NCBI RefSeq assembly: GCF_001625305.1
Contig: NW_017803713.1
Coordinates: 526,395 to 590,394, forward strand
From: Branchiostoma belcheri
Lineage: Eukaryota; Chordata; Leptocardii; Amphioxiformes; Branchiostomatidae
Direction: 5' to 3'
DNA length: 64,000 bases
Made by a program: the position numbers and the translations under genes. Below the pieces are notes generated by a model. The model was given only the letters and a program-made list of their open reading frames with translations, was not told the DNA's origin and made no database searches. Shown piece after piece: positions 12,201 through 20,865 of this stretch (the stretch's first letter is position 1; each line of letters begins with the position of its first letter).

Positions 12201-15200
12201 GTACAGTCCCTTTACCCGAGTGCAGCGCATCTCCTGCTGTCTGTCTCTGCTGATGTGTACGATGCTCACCAACATCATGTTCTTCGGTAAGGGAGAAAGT
12301 ATGCCGAAGCCACCGCCAGTCTACATCCTGGGGTTCCAAGTACAGTTTCCCATCTCCTGGGGCCAGGTACATACTACACTGCACTACACATGTATTTGCT
12401 TGGTTCAGTGCCATATTACTGGAATGATATTGAAGAAATTATTATCATTTGCTTATTACTCCCCAGGCCAGAAGAATATCAACATTGGTTATGCACGGGG
12501 TTGAGAGCACCCGTCTCCAATAGTCACGACCGCATTAATAATTATAATTTTTGATTCTATCCAGATGGCCTACATGCACATCCAGATGGCCTACCATATG
12601 TTGTCTAGAAGACAAAAAACATGGTAAAGCATTGTGTGTAGAATGCTGAAATTCTACATTCCAACACTGAATACTAAAAGTGCATGTATTAAGCAAACAA
12701 CACTGTATATTATGACCGCTTCAAAACCATATCCAGTTGCTTGAGTAACTGCTTTTTGGCGTAACACTGTGCTATTTTGATCATACACTGTCAACCACTG
12801 TTACTTCTCTCTTCTTGAAACATAGGGAAAAAAATCAGCATACTTTTTAATGTATGTAATTGTTTTCATCTCATGCTCACCCCCACCACTACATTAATTA
12901 TCATTACAGATAATGATCGGTATCCAGAGTGCTCTGATGGTGATCCCCGTCAATCTGCTCATTGTCCAAATTTTCCGGAATTGCGCGGCCAGACCTTCCA
13001 GAAAAATCAGGGGTAAGCGCCTTAAAGATTGTGTTATTACCACATTCATTACCACATCCGTAATTGGAATTAAATTAATTTCTACCATGCAACCGTATCT
13101 TTTGCTGTATCTGATATATATTGGGTTTTTATTCTTAGTCTTTTTCTGTTCAATGTTCATTTATTTCTTTTTAATTGTGTTGTATGTTGAAATATATCAT
13201 TCAAAAGAAACCACAATACGTTTTTGATTTATAAATACTACAAGTCGTAACACTGTTGTTAGTGCCCTGTCCACTGTATAATGGTACGGTCCAAAAAGTG
13301 GTGGGTTGTTCTAATAACCGACCACTTTTGAGGTTACGGCCTGGTAACCAATGGCAAATGGAGCCTTCTGATTGGTTGAGGCCTTCTGGCTATATGATAA
13401 TGGAGAATAATTTTGTTTTTCCTTCACGGGTGGAATGGCACTGTTTTTATAGATATGAGAAACGTACCAAGAAAAGATCCAGAAGGCAGAGCATCCTCAA
13501 GGATGTCGTTTAGCAAGGACGATACTGTATTAGACCGGAAATCGTCCTCCTACGAAGTGCCATCAGGGGGTGAAGGTACATCCGCCGCTAAAGTCAGCGA
13601 GAAAGTTGTACAACAAGCCAAAGAACAAGACCTCCCACACCAGACAGCCGTTTTGGTCGAAGAAATTGATGATGTGGAAGATGAAAGCTACGACGCCACA
13701 GGTATAATGTACTTTGTATTTACGTATTTATGTACTTACGTAATTTATCTCAATAAACTTTCCCCAGATGCATTGAAAGGTGTCTGACGTAGATTTTATA
13801 ATCATCATTTTTGCCTGTGTTTCAGTGATGCAAAGTGGCCAATCTGAGAAAATTGCTGAGATGGCAAAGAAAAAGAAGAAACGACTTTTGCCATGGTGGT
13901 GTGTATTTTTCGGTAAGTTCATCTTCGGTTATAAAATTGACTTTTTTTCTTGTATGCTCGGTCTTCATTATTGGTTTCTAAATTTAGGCCCTGACGTTCC
14001 ATATAACTATCATCGACAACAAACATTGAATCAATGATCATAGCAATGATGTGTGTGTCTATTTCTTTCTTACTTGAACTAAGTGTTCAATTATACCTTG
14101 ATATGCATATGCTTGCTACCATGTATACGTGTTTTATGATGCCTAATGATTTATCCTGAGCAACATAAATGTGTTCGGATGGTAGGCTTGTACCAATGTG
14201 ACGGGGAAATAGACAAGTAGTCACAGTATGTATAACGTTGACGTCTGTGTTACAGCATGGTTCCTTGTGTTTTCCACGTGTTCCCTGTCGGCGTTCTTCA
14301 CCATGTTGTACGGGTTCGAGTACGGCCGTGAGAAGGCCGAGGCCTGGGTTCTCACCTTCCTCACTTCCTTCTTCTTCGACCTCGCCATCTCTCAACCACT
14401 CAAGATCCTACTTATAGGATTCATTTTCGCGTTAATAATAAAGGTAAAGAAAACGCAGATTGTTGTACGAAATGCAAAATGTATAGTAAGACAGACATAT
14501 GTTAAAATGTTAAAATTTACTAGCATCTGTTTGCGTTTTAGTACCAATTTACGTATATATGAAATAGATACTGATATAAACACTTTTTGCTCATCGACGT
14601 ATAACACAGTTCCTCTGATATTTTAGAAACCTGACTCCTTGGACGATGACGTCCCTCCAGCTCAACTTTACGAAGATGAGGAGTTTTTTGGACCTCAGGT
14701 GAGTGTCTTGTTTATTTTTCACGTCATTTGTACAATGTATTAAAACAGGTCATAGTTCTAGCAAAATGCAAGTATTAAAACAATGGGTCTCATGGTTTGA
14801 AATAAGATTAATTTGTAAATTATACAAGGAAAATGTTATTCAAGAAACAGTGCTGATTTTGAAGTAGCATCTACAACTTTTGACAACTGCTATTCACTTG
14901 TGTATCTGATTACCAGGATTTCTTACCTTTATCGACGTGCTTATGCCATTGTTTGCCTTAGACTGAAGACCAACCCAAAGAGACAACCCCAGAAGCGACT
15001 GGTCCTCCAGATCAGGGTGTACTGGAAGTTGCCAGGGAACAGCGGTTCGTAGAGCTCGGCTTCAGGGATGCGTGTTACGACTTTGTGTTCTACACCAGCT
15101 ACATCCTTCTCCTGATAATCATAGCGAATGGGAACAGGGACCAATACATGTACCAAATGTCCAACCACCTTCGTGACACCTTCATAGGACCATTCTCAAA

Positions 15201-18200
15201 GGTAAGAAGCGAAGACCAAGCAGAACCTGCACATATGTAGTTTTACAATAAAGGTCATTCATTCATTCATTCATTCATTCATTCATTCATTCATTCATTC
15301 ATTCATTCATTCATTCATTTAATTATAAGCGAGGGGAATTGATGTGAAATATTGAACTGATGATCATCGTTACACGATGTTAAGATCAGATTCACGTACT
15401 CTGCACTGATTAGAAAAAAAGCCAGGATAGCGAATGTAAAGTATAGCCAGATCGTGTCTATTACCAAGATAGGATATTTTGCTTTTTTTGCTATTTATGA
15501 CTACTTTTGACCATTTTCATCATTTCGTGATTATTTGCATGTAGAGTAATGGTGTAGCAAATAGAAAATGATCAACTTTGGACGTTGAACGTTTTTCTTT
15601 TACTTTTCAGGTCAATGATTTTGAAATGTTCTGGAAATTCGTCAGAGTAAACATGACTTCAGACCTTCACGACGTGAAATGGTACAATGAGAAGTCCCTT
15701 AACAGGCCAGGCTTTCTAGAAGACACCAGTAGTTTCCTAGTCGGGCATCCCAGGCTCCGTCAGGTCCGAGTGTCTGCAGATAAAAGCTGTGACGTCCCGG
15801 GGGTAATGGCGAAGGTGATGTCTGACTGTGACCGGTCCTACAGCCTCTTGGACAGTGACGATAACAGTTATGACGTCGGCTGGACACATAACAACATGAC
15901 ATTTGACGTAAGAAACTGGGAGAATGTTTCGTACGGCCAGAGACCATGGATATATCAGCCTGCATCGCTTAGCGGTAAGGATAACACATATTTTACAGAA
16001 GAAATATTTGCCCAGCGTTTGTTGGTAAAACGTCGTTTGTTGGTAAAACGTTTGTTGGTAAAACGTCGGTAAAACGTTTGTTGGTAACATGTCGGTAAAA
16101 CATTTGTTGGTAAAACGTCGGTATAACGTTTGCTGGTAAATGTTGGTAAAACGTTTGCTGGTAAAACGTCGGTAAAATGTTTGTTGGTAAAACGTCGCGG
16201 TAAATGTCTGTCCGTTTCAGAGGAAATTCAAGCTCTTCTGGTGGATAACTTACGGGGATTATTTTCGGACTTTTCGGGTGATTTTCGTCACTATTTTCAG
16301 CATCACAAAAATCGAACTGAACTAGTGATTATTTGATGTAAGGAACTAAGAAAAACGTTAGAGAATGGAAATACTACATCACTGTTATGTAAAAAATATA
16401 AAGAAATAAAAAATAATAATCTACGCAAGTTCACCAGCAGTAAAAAAGAAAATAATGTTTTTGAATTTTGTTTAACTGGATCAACGTGTTTACCAGTTTT
16501 GTCTGATCTTGTCAACATTATTTCGTTTACGTGAAATTGAAATACACTGAATCTGTAAGTGGGTTTACAACAATGTCTTTTATTTCTTATGTATTCTCGT
16601 TTCTTCTACCCAGCGGCTGTTCCTGACTCTGGCGAACATGGCACCTACTTCGGCGGCGGTTACCTAGTGGAACTATCCAATAGCGCCGACATGGAACTGA
16701 TAGATGAACTGCAGGAAAAGAACTGGATAGACGACAACACGAGGGCAGTTTTCATAGAGTTCATCGTGTACAATGCAAACGCAAACCTTTTCGCTGTCTT
16801 CAACTTACTAGCTGAGTTCACCAACCTAGGAAGAGTCTTTCCACAGAGTGAGGTATGTGTTTTAGAATATTGTTTTACTCGACAGCTTCTATTACTGTGA
16901 AAGAGTTACATCTAACATCCTATGGTCCACCGTTTTTATATCGCTAGTAAGGCAAAGCAAATAGTTTTTCACAACATAATTACAAGTAAGGTAAAGGTAA
17001 TCACAACATGTTTTCCTTTATTTTGTTTGCCTTCGAAGAAGGAAAGCATAGTGTCATTGCTCTTTTTCTTCATCTTCCCCTTCTCTTCCTTTTTCTCTTT
17101 TCCAAACAAAGTTCAATGACCTGAACTGAACCGGACGTCTGTCACCATGGAAACTATTGTTACAATGTTGCAATTTAATAGTAGGAGGGATTTGGACTCC
17201 TGTCACCATATATATGAATGCATTTCAGTCAGAATTAAAAGAGTAGACCTTATGCGAAGGTAAGCATAATAGTATGCATTTGCTTTGCAAATGTTACCGT
17301 TCTAGTAAAGTTTGTCTTTTATGCTGTTTAGATCATGGTGGTCCGGTTGTACCCGTACACGACAGCCTGGGGGTTCGTTCTGCTGGGATGTCACGGACTC
17401 TTCCTACTTGTGTCTTTGTATCTTGCATATAAAGAAGGTAGGAGGGATTCTTTGCCTTATTTCACTTTTGCCTTAGTTTAACGGTATCATGTATCCGGGA
17501 ACAGTTTTATAAGGTTAGTTAGTCTTTTTTCACAGCCGATTGTTTTATTCAGCCGACGTTTCGGTGACCGTCTGTCACCTTCCTCAGGGCAATTCTGAAT
17601 TGTTCACATTGCACAGCACACTTATAGATTTGAAAAGTTAACCAGTCAGAATGGCCCTGAGGAAGGTAGCTGACGGCCACTGAAACGTCGGATGAATAAA
17701 AACACTTGGTTAAAAATGCGACTCTTGATTCATTACTACCATGGAAGTGATTGGTCATTAATTATCCTGATGAAGGCTACAGTGGTCGCTGAAAAAATGA
17801 CCTCTGTGTAATTGTGTGTTGGAATAAAGTTTAACGTTTTACTTTGATTCATTACTGTGTTATTTCTTCGCAAATCGCTGCTTAAATATCGTGTCATTAT
17901 GAAAGACATAAACATTGATCTTTGTTGTTACACCAATATAATCGTGTTAGGTTGTTGTAAGTATATGTCATATCTTAAATTGTTTCAGTTCGCCGGATAC
18001 TGACGTTGGGAAAAGAATACTTCAAGATGTTCTGGCGTGTAGTGGAGCTCGTGCTGTCCCTGTTGGCTATGGCGGAAATCGGGGTTCACCTTTATACCGC
18101 CTACCTGATTCTCGGCTTCAACACAAGCAAGAAAGAAAACATCAGCGGGGATGAGAGGTACGGCATTTGCATAAACTATGCATTTCTACTATACATGAGA

Positions 18201-19835
18201 CTATCGCTTTTTATACTAGTAGACATCCACAATGTATTTTAGGCACTCTTGAGGGGATGTCAGATGTAGTTTATGCCTTTTTACGGCATATGCAATTTAT
18301 GCCTTTTTTGGAACCGAATATTAGTATATTGGAAAACACCCTTTCTTCTGCTAACCGTAACGTCTCTATCCATTGGAAATTTGGTTTAGAAATGGCAGTG
18401 TCATAGATTGTCATGCAGTTTCTCCTGCATGTTGATAAAAGTACTCTAAAATTACAAGTTACCGCTAATTTTATCATCGAAAAGCTGGCGTGTCATCTAT
18501 AGTAAACGTGTTGTTTCACCCCACAGATACAACAAGTACAAACAAGCTGCAAGCTGGGAGAAAATCAACACGTACATTCTCGGCTGGCTGGTCTGTGTGG
18601 CGTGTTTAAAGATGCTGTATTTGTGCCGATTCAACAAAACCATACAACGTGGACCCAAAGTCGCTAGAAAGTCACTGGCAAAATTGCTCAGCTTCCTGAT
18701 TATATTTGTCACCTTCTTTATGGCTTTCTCCCTGTTTGCGTACCTTGTCCTCGGCACAAAACTCACCAAGTATGGAAGCTTTGTACGGACCATGCAAACG
18801 TTGTTTGGCGTCATGCTTGGAGACATGGACTATCCTACATTGAAGTCTGCACACGACGTACTTGGGCCGCTGATGTTGTTCGGCTTCGTAACCCTTTTCG
18901 CCAACATCTTGGTCATGATGTTCCTAGTCATTCTCAGTGATGCCTACTCCGACGTCGTCGAGGAGGAACAAATCCAGGGTAAATCTGAAAATGACAAAAT
19001 CAAAGAATACGGCGTGTACAGGTTGAGGAAGCTTCTCATGAAAAAGCCCAATAGTGTCGCCATTACCAAGCAGAAATCCGAAGCAGAAATATCTGTCATA
19101 AGCGACATGCCGCCATCAATTCCTACAAGAAACATCGATGGAAAGTCGCTGAAGAATTCTTTGTCCGAAGATAAGGCAACATCGGAGAACGACCTGAAAC
19201 AAGGAGCCCATGGACATCTCTGGTTGGATGACGACTGGCAGAAAGTACGATCGATGTATGCGGGGAAATTTGACGAAGCAGCAGTGGCAGTGGACATAAC
19301 GTGGCCTGAAGGAGCTTGTGAAAACTCAAAAGTTGGGACAGCTCGGCGCCGCAGCTCAACATTTCAGTCGAGACGTACACTCTCTGAGATTGAAGAACAT
19401 ACTCCTGCTCCATTGAAGCAGGAGGGCTATGGCAGTACTTCGACAGGGCCAGTGGACATGGCGTCTTCGGTTGATGTTGCTAGTGGGAGTCAGCAAAGCG
19501 AAGTCCCACCTGCCCGGTCCAACAGCTTATTAGCTCTTCTACATAGAATTCGCCCTTCCAGCTTTGACAAACATTCTCAAAACGACGCCTTGGAGAAAGA
19601 TAGCGGCAAGGACAGTAATCCTGCAGGGTCAGTAGACATGGCGTCTTCGGTTGATGAACACCAAAGTACTGCTAAGGACAGTGATCCGGCAGCACCTGTA
19701 GTTATGGCGTGGTCGGGGGATGTTGCTGGGGAGAATCCAGTTGGAACAGACCGTCGCCGTATCGAACGTCAATCTACCGTTGTCTCCTTCAGCAGCGTTG
19801 TACTACCACTTCCAGGGTCAGACTCACCAGTCTAA
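139..19835 (+). CDS. Polycystin-1-like protein (REJ-GPS-PLAT-11TM), 5' end outside the window
   Basis: This is a multi-exon gene for a large membrane protein of the PKD1/PKD1L family. I place 32 exons (listed one by one below) totalling 6984 bp, about 2,320 residues. The order is EGF-like (139-279, 415-~570), REJ (to about 3843), a linker resembling a GAIN region (4440-7739), GPS and first membrane segment (8319-9594), PLAT (9868-10879), ten further membrane segments (12207-18950) and a disordered tail ending at a TAA at 19833-19835. The last six segments, a large extracellular loop and a pore-like stretch correspond to the PKD2-type channel. All junctions are GT-AG and in phase. The only discontinuity is one base in a T run at 576-579. 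The start codon, signal peptide and probably more extracellular modules lie upstream of the window. The family is secure; which vertebrate paralogue it matches cannot be told here. Confidence 0.93.
415..997 (+). CDS. Polycystin-like gene 1, exon b: EGF plus start of REJ, with a frame change
   Basis: The acceptor 'tttttcag|at' precedes DIDEC, a calcium-binding EGF start. From about 580 the reading frame changes by one base and encodes STVSVDCNVAYSFLFNW and further text with YNWTC, typical of the REJ (receptor for egg jelly) region. No plausible intron separates the frames. One extra T in the run 576-579 explains the shift. The donor is at 998, in phase 1 with the next exon. Confidence 0.8.
1263..1452 (+). 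CDS. Polycystin-like gene 1, REJ exon
   Basis: Bounded by 'tatag|ga' and 'cag|gtaggc'. It encodes GTSCEDVFGDGG... and a beta-rich stretch containing LTVQLSVSFQDR. Phase 1 in, phase 2 out. Confidence 0.85.
1803..1821 (+). other. G-quadruplex motif in an intron
   Basis: Four runs of three to five G are separated by single T bases, the pattern of a very stable G-quadruplex. A further nine-G run lies just upstream (1787-1795). It is about 110 bases before the next exon, on the coding strand. Confidence 0.75.
1935..2148 (+). CDS. Polycystin-like gene 1, REJ exon
   Basis: Acceptor 'tttatag|atg', donor 'acg|gtaaaa'. It encodes CFSNCNRKINPSEKLILVAE and then CTNCEENELVSYNWTL, with the paired cysteines and YxW signature common in REJ regions. 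Phase 2 in, phase 0 out. Confidence 0.87.
2470..2700 (-). pseudogene. LINE fragment (C-terminal part of a reverse-transcriptase ORF)
   Basis: Read on the minus strand, it encodes NRALILSPSCICGYPCES and then SHFILHCPLF. This is the cysteine/histidine-rich tail found after the reverse transcriptase in several non-LTR retrotransposon families. It aligns by eye with the fragment at 23870-24357 ([18 protein letters not shown]). It lies in an intron and has no intact ORF, so it is a dead fragment. Confidence 0.75.
2722..2887 (+). CDS. Polycystin-like gene 1, REJ exon
   Basis: Acceptor 'ctatag|gct', donor 'acag|gtacgt'. It encodes GDYTFRVEASLDYG and the conserved GSCTVSPENGTAM segment of REJ regions. 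The second polycystin-like gene has a close counterpart ([10 protein letters not shown] at 61741-61911). Confidence 0.88.
3459..3547 (+). CDS. Polycystin-like gene 1, REJ exon
   Basis: Acceptor 'ccgtag|gg', donor 'acg|gtatgt'. It encodes GFSDSDEPLTYTFLFNTD, matching the REJ pattern in which a 'DxDxPLxYxF' strand follows the NGT segment. Phase 1 in, 0 out. Confidence 0.85.
3721..3843 (+). CDS. Polycystin-like gene 1, REJ exon
   Basis: Acceptor 'ttgacag|gag', donor 'cag|gtgagg'. In frame it reads EPTTPPQLLPVGQE and ends VSDSLGATSNVETSVQ, the usual end of a REJ Ig-like unit. An overlapping open frame on the same strand is not used. Confidence 0.85.
4440..4631 (+). CDS. Polycystin-like gene 1, linker (GAIN-like) exon
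   Basis: Acceptor 'gttgcag|gtc', donor 'gag|gtatag'. It encodes a helix-rich, Ser/Thr/Ala-rich segment (LVREGDAKSLVQMSNSVTSV) between REJ and GPS. In polycystin-1 and adhesion receptors this area folds as a GAIN-type domain that supports GPS cleavage. Confidence 0.85.
4788..4913 (+). CDS. Polycystin-like gene 1, linker exon
   Basis: Acceptor 'caacag|gct', donor 'cag|gtgatt'. It encodes AREALVSALTTIKPTSVSSV and a small-residue-rich stretch. 42 codons, phase 0 on both sides. Confidence 0.85.
5129..5237 (+). CDS. Polycystin-like gene 1, linker exon
   Basis: Acceptor 'tcttag|gtt', donor 'acag|gtgact'. It encodes NSLKNMAGFLQSLPPEDLE and continues the helical linker. Phase 0 in, 1 out. Confidence 0.82.
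5594..5679 (+). CDS. Polycystin-like gene 1, linker exon
   Basis: Acceptor 'tttacag|ct', donor 'aaa|gtaaga'. It encodes AVVNIMAGSSKVSDKTKIS and an acidic end. Phase 1 in, 0 out. No start codon was reported for this frame, but phase and splice sites support it. Confidence 0.8.
6113..6370 (+). CDS. Polycystin-like gene 1, linker exon
   Basis: Acceptor 'gtttag|gca', donor 'gag|gtgact'. It encodes IDTMNELMLARKRPNEKPT, then a stretch with WFRIPDASTLFG. 86 codons, phase 0 both sides. Confidence 0.87.
6883..7098 (+). CDS. Polycystin-like gene 1, linker exon
   Basis: Acceptor 'caacag|aac', donor 'tcg|gtgaga'. It encodes NYHTSLNPYSYAGNSD and the strand-like LKFRSD...GVNDLQVPIDVMMP, like the beta part of a GAIN fold. 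72 codons, phase 0 both sides. Confidence 0.87.
7472..7739 (+). CDS. Polycystin-like gene 1, linker exon
   Basis: Acceptor 'ttttccag|atg', donor 'ttg|gtaaag'. It encodes MHSFNVTEADSSVHVTVTP and LRPDPFQWFLSASDLG. Several N-glycosylation sequons (NVT, NWT, NNS) fit an extracellular location. Confidence 0.87.
8044..8160. repeat. Perfect 45-bp inverted repeat (foldback element)
   Basis: Arms 8044-8088 and 8116-8160 are exact reverse complements with a 27-base loop. A 14-bp direct repeat, gagactcagtatca, lies at 8031-8044 and again at 8196-8209, so the hairpin and about 35 bp beyond it are bracketed like an insertion. Intronic. Confidence 0.9.
8319..8512 (+). CDS. Polycystin-like gene 1, start of GPS
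   Basis: Acceptor 'tgaag|gg', donor 'gag|gtgagc'. It ends CLFFDDAQQQWSSDGCE, which is the first half of the GPS motif: the cysteine, a tryptophan and the GC pair. Confidence 0.9.
8727..9108. mobile_element. Foldback MITE, family I copy 1
   Basis: The left end 'ggccatgttaatttgatta' reappears inverted as the right end, ending '...aacatggcc'. The arms are about 33 bp with one difference. The inner arms carry CGCGCGCAT. About 380 bp, non-coding, in an intron. Related copies are at about 24640-24939 and 40791-41140. Confidence 0.85.
9358..9594 (+). CDS. Polycystin-like gene 1, GPS cleavage site and first membrane segment
   Basis: Acceptor 'cctccag|gtt', donor 'aaag|gtagga'. It completes the GPS with HCLCDHLTTFGS; family knowledge places autoproteolysis between L and T of HLT. 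A hydrophobic segment follows (VVITIGVLFGLYLLIVIW), then a basic/acidic cytoplasmic stretch. This is the first of eleven membrane passes. Confidence 0.94.
9868..9966 (+). CDS. Polycystin-like gene 1, PLAT domain start
   Basis: Acceptor 'ttccag|gtt', donor 'cacag|gtcaga'. It encodes SYQVQVFTGTRANAGTSSQ, the opening of a PLAT (LH2) domain, which sits in the first cytoplasmic loop in polycystin-1. Confidence 0.9.
10252..10430 (+). CDS. Polycystin-like gene 1, PLAT domain middle
   Basis: Acceptor 'tcccag|gtg', donor 'cctg|gtaagg'. It encodes VFLVLRGELGQS and SIHIWHNNIGPYPSW, hallmarks of PLAT. Phase 0 in, 2 out. Confidence 0.92.
10814..10879 (+). CDS. Polycystin-like gene 1, PLAT domain end
   Basis: This 66-bp exon with acceptor 'atatag|gtt' and donor 'aaag|gttggt' encodes FLEQVIVTDLQEEAKHVFLL, the last strands of PLAT. 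Phase 2 in, 2 out. Confidence 0.87.
11329..11490 (+). CDS. Polycystin-like gene 1, post-PLAT exon ending inside a minisatellite
   Basis: Acceptor 'aaatcag|c', donor 'caag|gtttgt'. It encodes SWLAVEEGDGKVDREV and FRDGHLWFSVIGRPAT, well conserved between PLAT and the second membrane segment. The last 34 bases and the donor are the first unit of a nine-copy 37-bp repeat, so eight further look-alike donors follow. Only the first donor and the one at 11565/11566 leave the frame open and in phase. Confidence 0.9.
11457..11790 (+). repeat. 37-bp minisatellite that includes an exon end and splice donor
   Basis: Nine units of 37 bp (the second is 38 bp) begin at 11457 with 'tgtggttttctgtgattgg' and end 'caaggtt'. 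Unit 1 overlaps coding sequence by 34 bases. Units vary at a few positions, and the last is the most diverged. Confidence 0.95.
12207..12366 (+). CDS. Polycystin-like gene 1, second membrane segment
   Basis: Acceptor 'gtacag|t', donor 'ccag|gtacat'. It encodes PFTRVQRISCCLSLLM and a hydrophobic run to TNIMFF, then an extracellular loop ending FPISWGQ. FTRVQR before this segment is typical of the PKD1 family. Confidence 0.93.
12910..13012 (+). CDS. Polycystin-like gene 1, third membrane segment
   Basis: Acceptor 'attacag|ata', donor 'agg|gtaagc'. It encodes IMIGIQSALMVIPVNLLIVQ followed by a basic cytoplasmic stretch. Phase 0 in, 1 out. Confidence 0.92.
13453..13701 (+). CDS. Polycystin-like gene 1, cytoplasmic loop
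   Basis: Acceptor 'ttatag|at', donor 'acag|gtataa'. It encodes a hydrophilic, Ser/Lys/Glu-rich loop (RKDPEGRASSRMSFSKDD, KVVQQAKEQ) with likely phosphorylation sites. Phase 1 in, 1 out. Confidence 0.87.
13826..13912 (+). CDS. Polycystin-like gene 1, start of fourth membrane segment
   Basis: Acceptor 'tttcag|tg', donor 'tcg|gtaagt'. It encodes a lysine run (KKKKKR) and LLPWWCVFF, the usual lead into the fourth pass. Phase 1 in, 1 out. Confidence 0.9.
14256..14443 (+). CDS. Polycystin-like gene 1, fourth and fifth membrane segments
   Basis: Acceptor 'gttacag|ca', donor 'aaag|gtaaag'. It encodes AWFLVFSTCSLSAFFTMLYG, the loop FEYGREKAEAW and then SQPLKILLIGFIFALI. The SQPLKIL motif is strongly conserved in this family. 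Confidence 0.94.
14627..14698 (+). CDS. Polycystin-like gene 1, short cytoplasmic exon
   Basis: A 72-bp phase-0 exon (acceptor 'ttttag|aaa', donor 'cag|gtgagt') encoding an acidic loop, KPDSLDDDVPPAQLYEDEEF. Confidence 0.82.
14962..15201 (+). CDS. Polycystin-like gene 1, sixth membrane segment (channel S1)
   Basis: Acceptor 'ccttag|act', donor 'aaag|gtaaga'. It encodes an acidic linker, then CYDFVFYTSYILLLIIIANG and YMYQMSNHLRDTFIG, which corresponds to S1 and the start of the extracellular polycystin domain. Confidence 0.93.
15251..15320 (+). repeat. (ATTC)n microsatellite
   Basis: About seventeen tandem ATTC units lie in an intron just after a donor. Confidence 0.95.
15611..15974 (+). CDS. 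Polycystin-like gene 1, extracellular polycystin (TOP) domain
   Basis: Acceptor 'tttcag|gtc', donor 'gcg|gtaagg'. It encodes DFEMFWKFVRVNM, a VGHPRLRQVRV strand, paired cysteines (SCDVPG, SDCDRSYS) and YGQRPWIYQPAS. This is the large loop between channel S1 and S2 that mediates polycystin assembly. Confidence 0.94.
16016..16205 (+). repeat. GTTGGTAAAACG minisatellite
   Basis: About ten imperfect copies of 'ttgttggtaaaacgtcg' follow one another, starting about 40 bases after a splice donor. Most copies contain 'ggtaaaa', which resembles a donor. Confidence 0.85.
16614..16852 (+). CDS. Polycystin-like gene 1, polycystin domain, second exon
   Basis: Acceptor 'acccag|cg', donor 'gag|gtatgt'. 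It encodes GTYFGGGYLVELS, NWIDDNTRAVFIEFIVYNAN and LFAVFNLLAEF, highly conserved across PKD1 and PKD2 proteins. Confidence 0.95.
17332..17437 (+). CDS. Polycystin-like gene 1, channel S2
   Basis: Acceptor 'gtttag|atc', donor 'aag|gtagga'. It encodes RLYPYTTAWGFVLLGCHG and a hydrophobic run to SLYLAYKE. Confidence 0.92.
17549..17865. repeat. Foldback of a dispersed 'GGTCACCGAAACGTCGG' repeat plus adjoining repeat
   Basis: 17549-17600 (ending in the direction '...cctcagggcaattctgaat') is inverted at about 17643-17697. The core 'cgacgtttcggtgaccgtc' recurs at 26703-26870. The adjoining 17735-17865 reappears inverted at about 30275-30390. Such 'gaaacgtcgg' cores are common in retroelement 3' tails of marine animals; the exact family is an inference. 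Confidence 0.7.
17989..18157 (+). CDS. Polycystin-like gene 1, channel S3
   Basis: Acceptor 'tttcag|tt', donor 'gag|gtacgg'. It encodes KEYFKMFWRVVELVLSLL and MAEIGVHLYTAYLI. Phase 1 in, 2 out. Confidence 0.92.
18527..19835 (+). CDS. Polycystin-like gene 1, last exon: channel S4-S6, pore and C-terminal tail
   Basis: Acceptor 'cccacag|a', stop TAA at 19833-19835. It encodes S4 (YILGWLVCVACLKML), S5 (LSFLIIFVTFFMAFSLFAYL), a pore-like LFGVMLGDMDYP and S6 (LMLFGFVTLFANILVMMF, then LVILSDAY). The tail of about 290 residues is hydrophilic and Ser-rich, with basic phosphorylation-type sites (RRRSST, RRRIERQST) and three degenerate copies of 'VDMASSVD'. I see no clear coiled coil in it. Confidence 0.95.
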
Positions 19836-20865
19836 TGTCATCTTGGTAAATGCATTTCTATCATTCCGTCCCGTCCCAAATGCTGCTGTAGAACTGTAGA
19901 ACGGATGAACAATAGATCAGGGAATAGTGCATGCGTGTCTAGTCCTTAACTGTAATACCCACACACCACCACCACTATACATGTCTCTGAATGTAAGAAT
20001 ATTCAAATTCACGTACCTTTACTTAAAGAATTTTCCTCCTCTGTGCATGTTGTGTATGTCTTTCTTAGTTAGTTTTCACCATTGTCACCTCCATTTTTAC
20101 CTCCATCAGATAGCCGGGCAGTATCCACTTGCCAGGAGGTTGTCATTTGTCATAAAAAAAGACCAGTACCAGACAGAAAGCGCAATAAAATTTCCTACAA
20201 AGCACACGTAAAAAAAACCCAAAACCAAACATATGGTAGGAGAGTATGTTGTATTTATAGTTCTTCAATATCGGACCAATCACAAGTCACATCGATTTGT
20301 ATTCGTTCGTATCATTTTATTGGAGCTGCACTTTTATATCTTTCATATTCCAAACCGTACAGTCCTTTAGCCGCAATTGAAACAACTGCCATCGTAAGTT
20401 CACATGAGAGCTGAAAGGCTTCTATATACAGGCCCTTCGATTTACAAGCAGCCCCGCTTATTAATTTCAGCCACTGTCTACGGAGAGGGAGATAGTCAGC
20501 ACAATGATAATTTGTTATACAATAATAATAGTAATAAATTAATATAGTTAACCTGTCATAATGTTGTATCTTCAATAGTGGGCCAAGGTGACAATGCATA
20601 TTTACATGGGCAATATTATATCCATAATTACATACCTGGTGTAGTTGGTAGCTACTGAATATACAATTCAATAATAGGTCTGCCCTTTACGTAGGACCGG
20701 GATTTTTATAATAATGATAATAACATCATCAAAAGCATCATCGGCATGGTGGTCTTAAAAAGGTGTACTTAGGTCGACCTGTTCCACCATGTACATGATT
20801 GTGTATGTGGTGAATTGTAATAAATAAAAAAATAAATGAATACATCGTCATCGTCCAAAAAGCCT
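19836..20865. other. 3' flank of polycystin-like gene 1
   Basis: No coding potential that I can support. An AATAAA at 20184-20189 is a possible polyadenylation signal about 350 bases after the stop. The rest is AT-rich and unremarkable. Confidence 0.5.
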
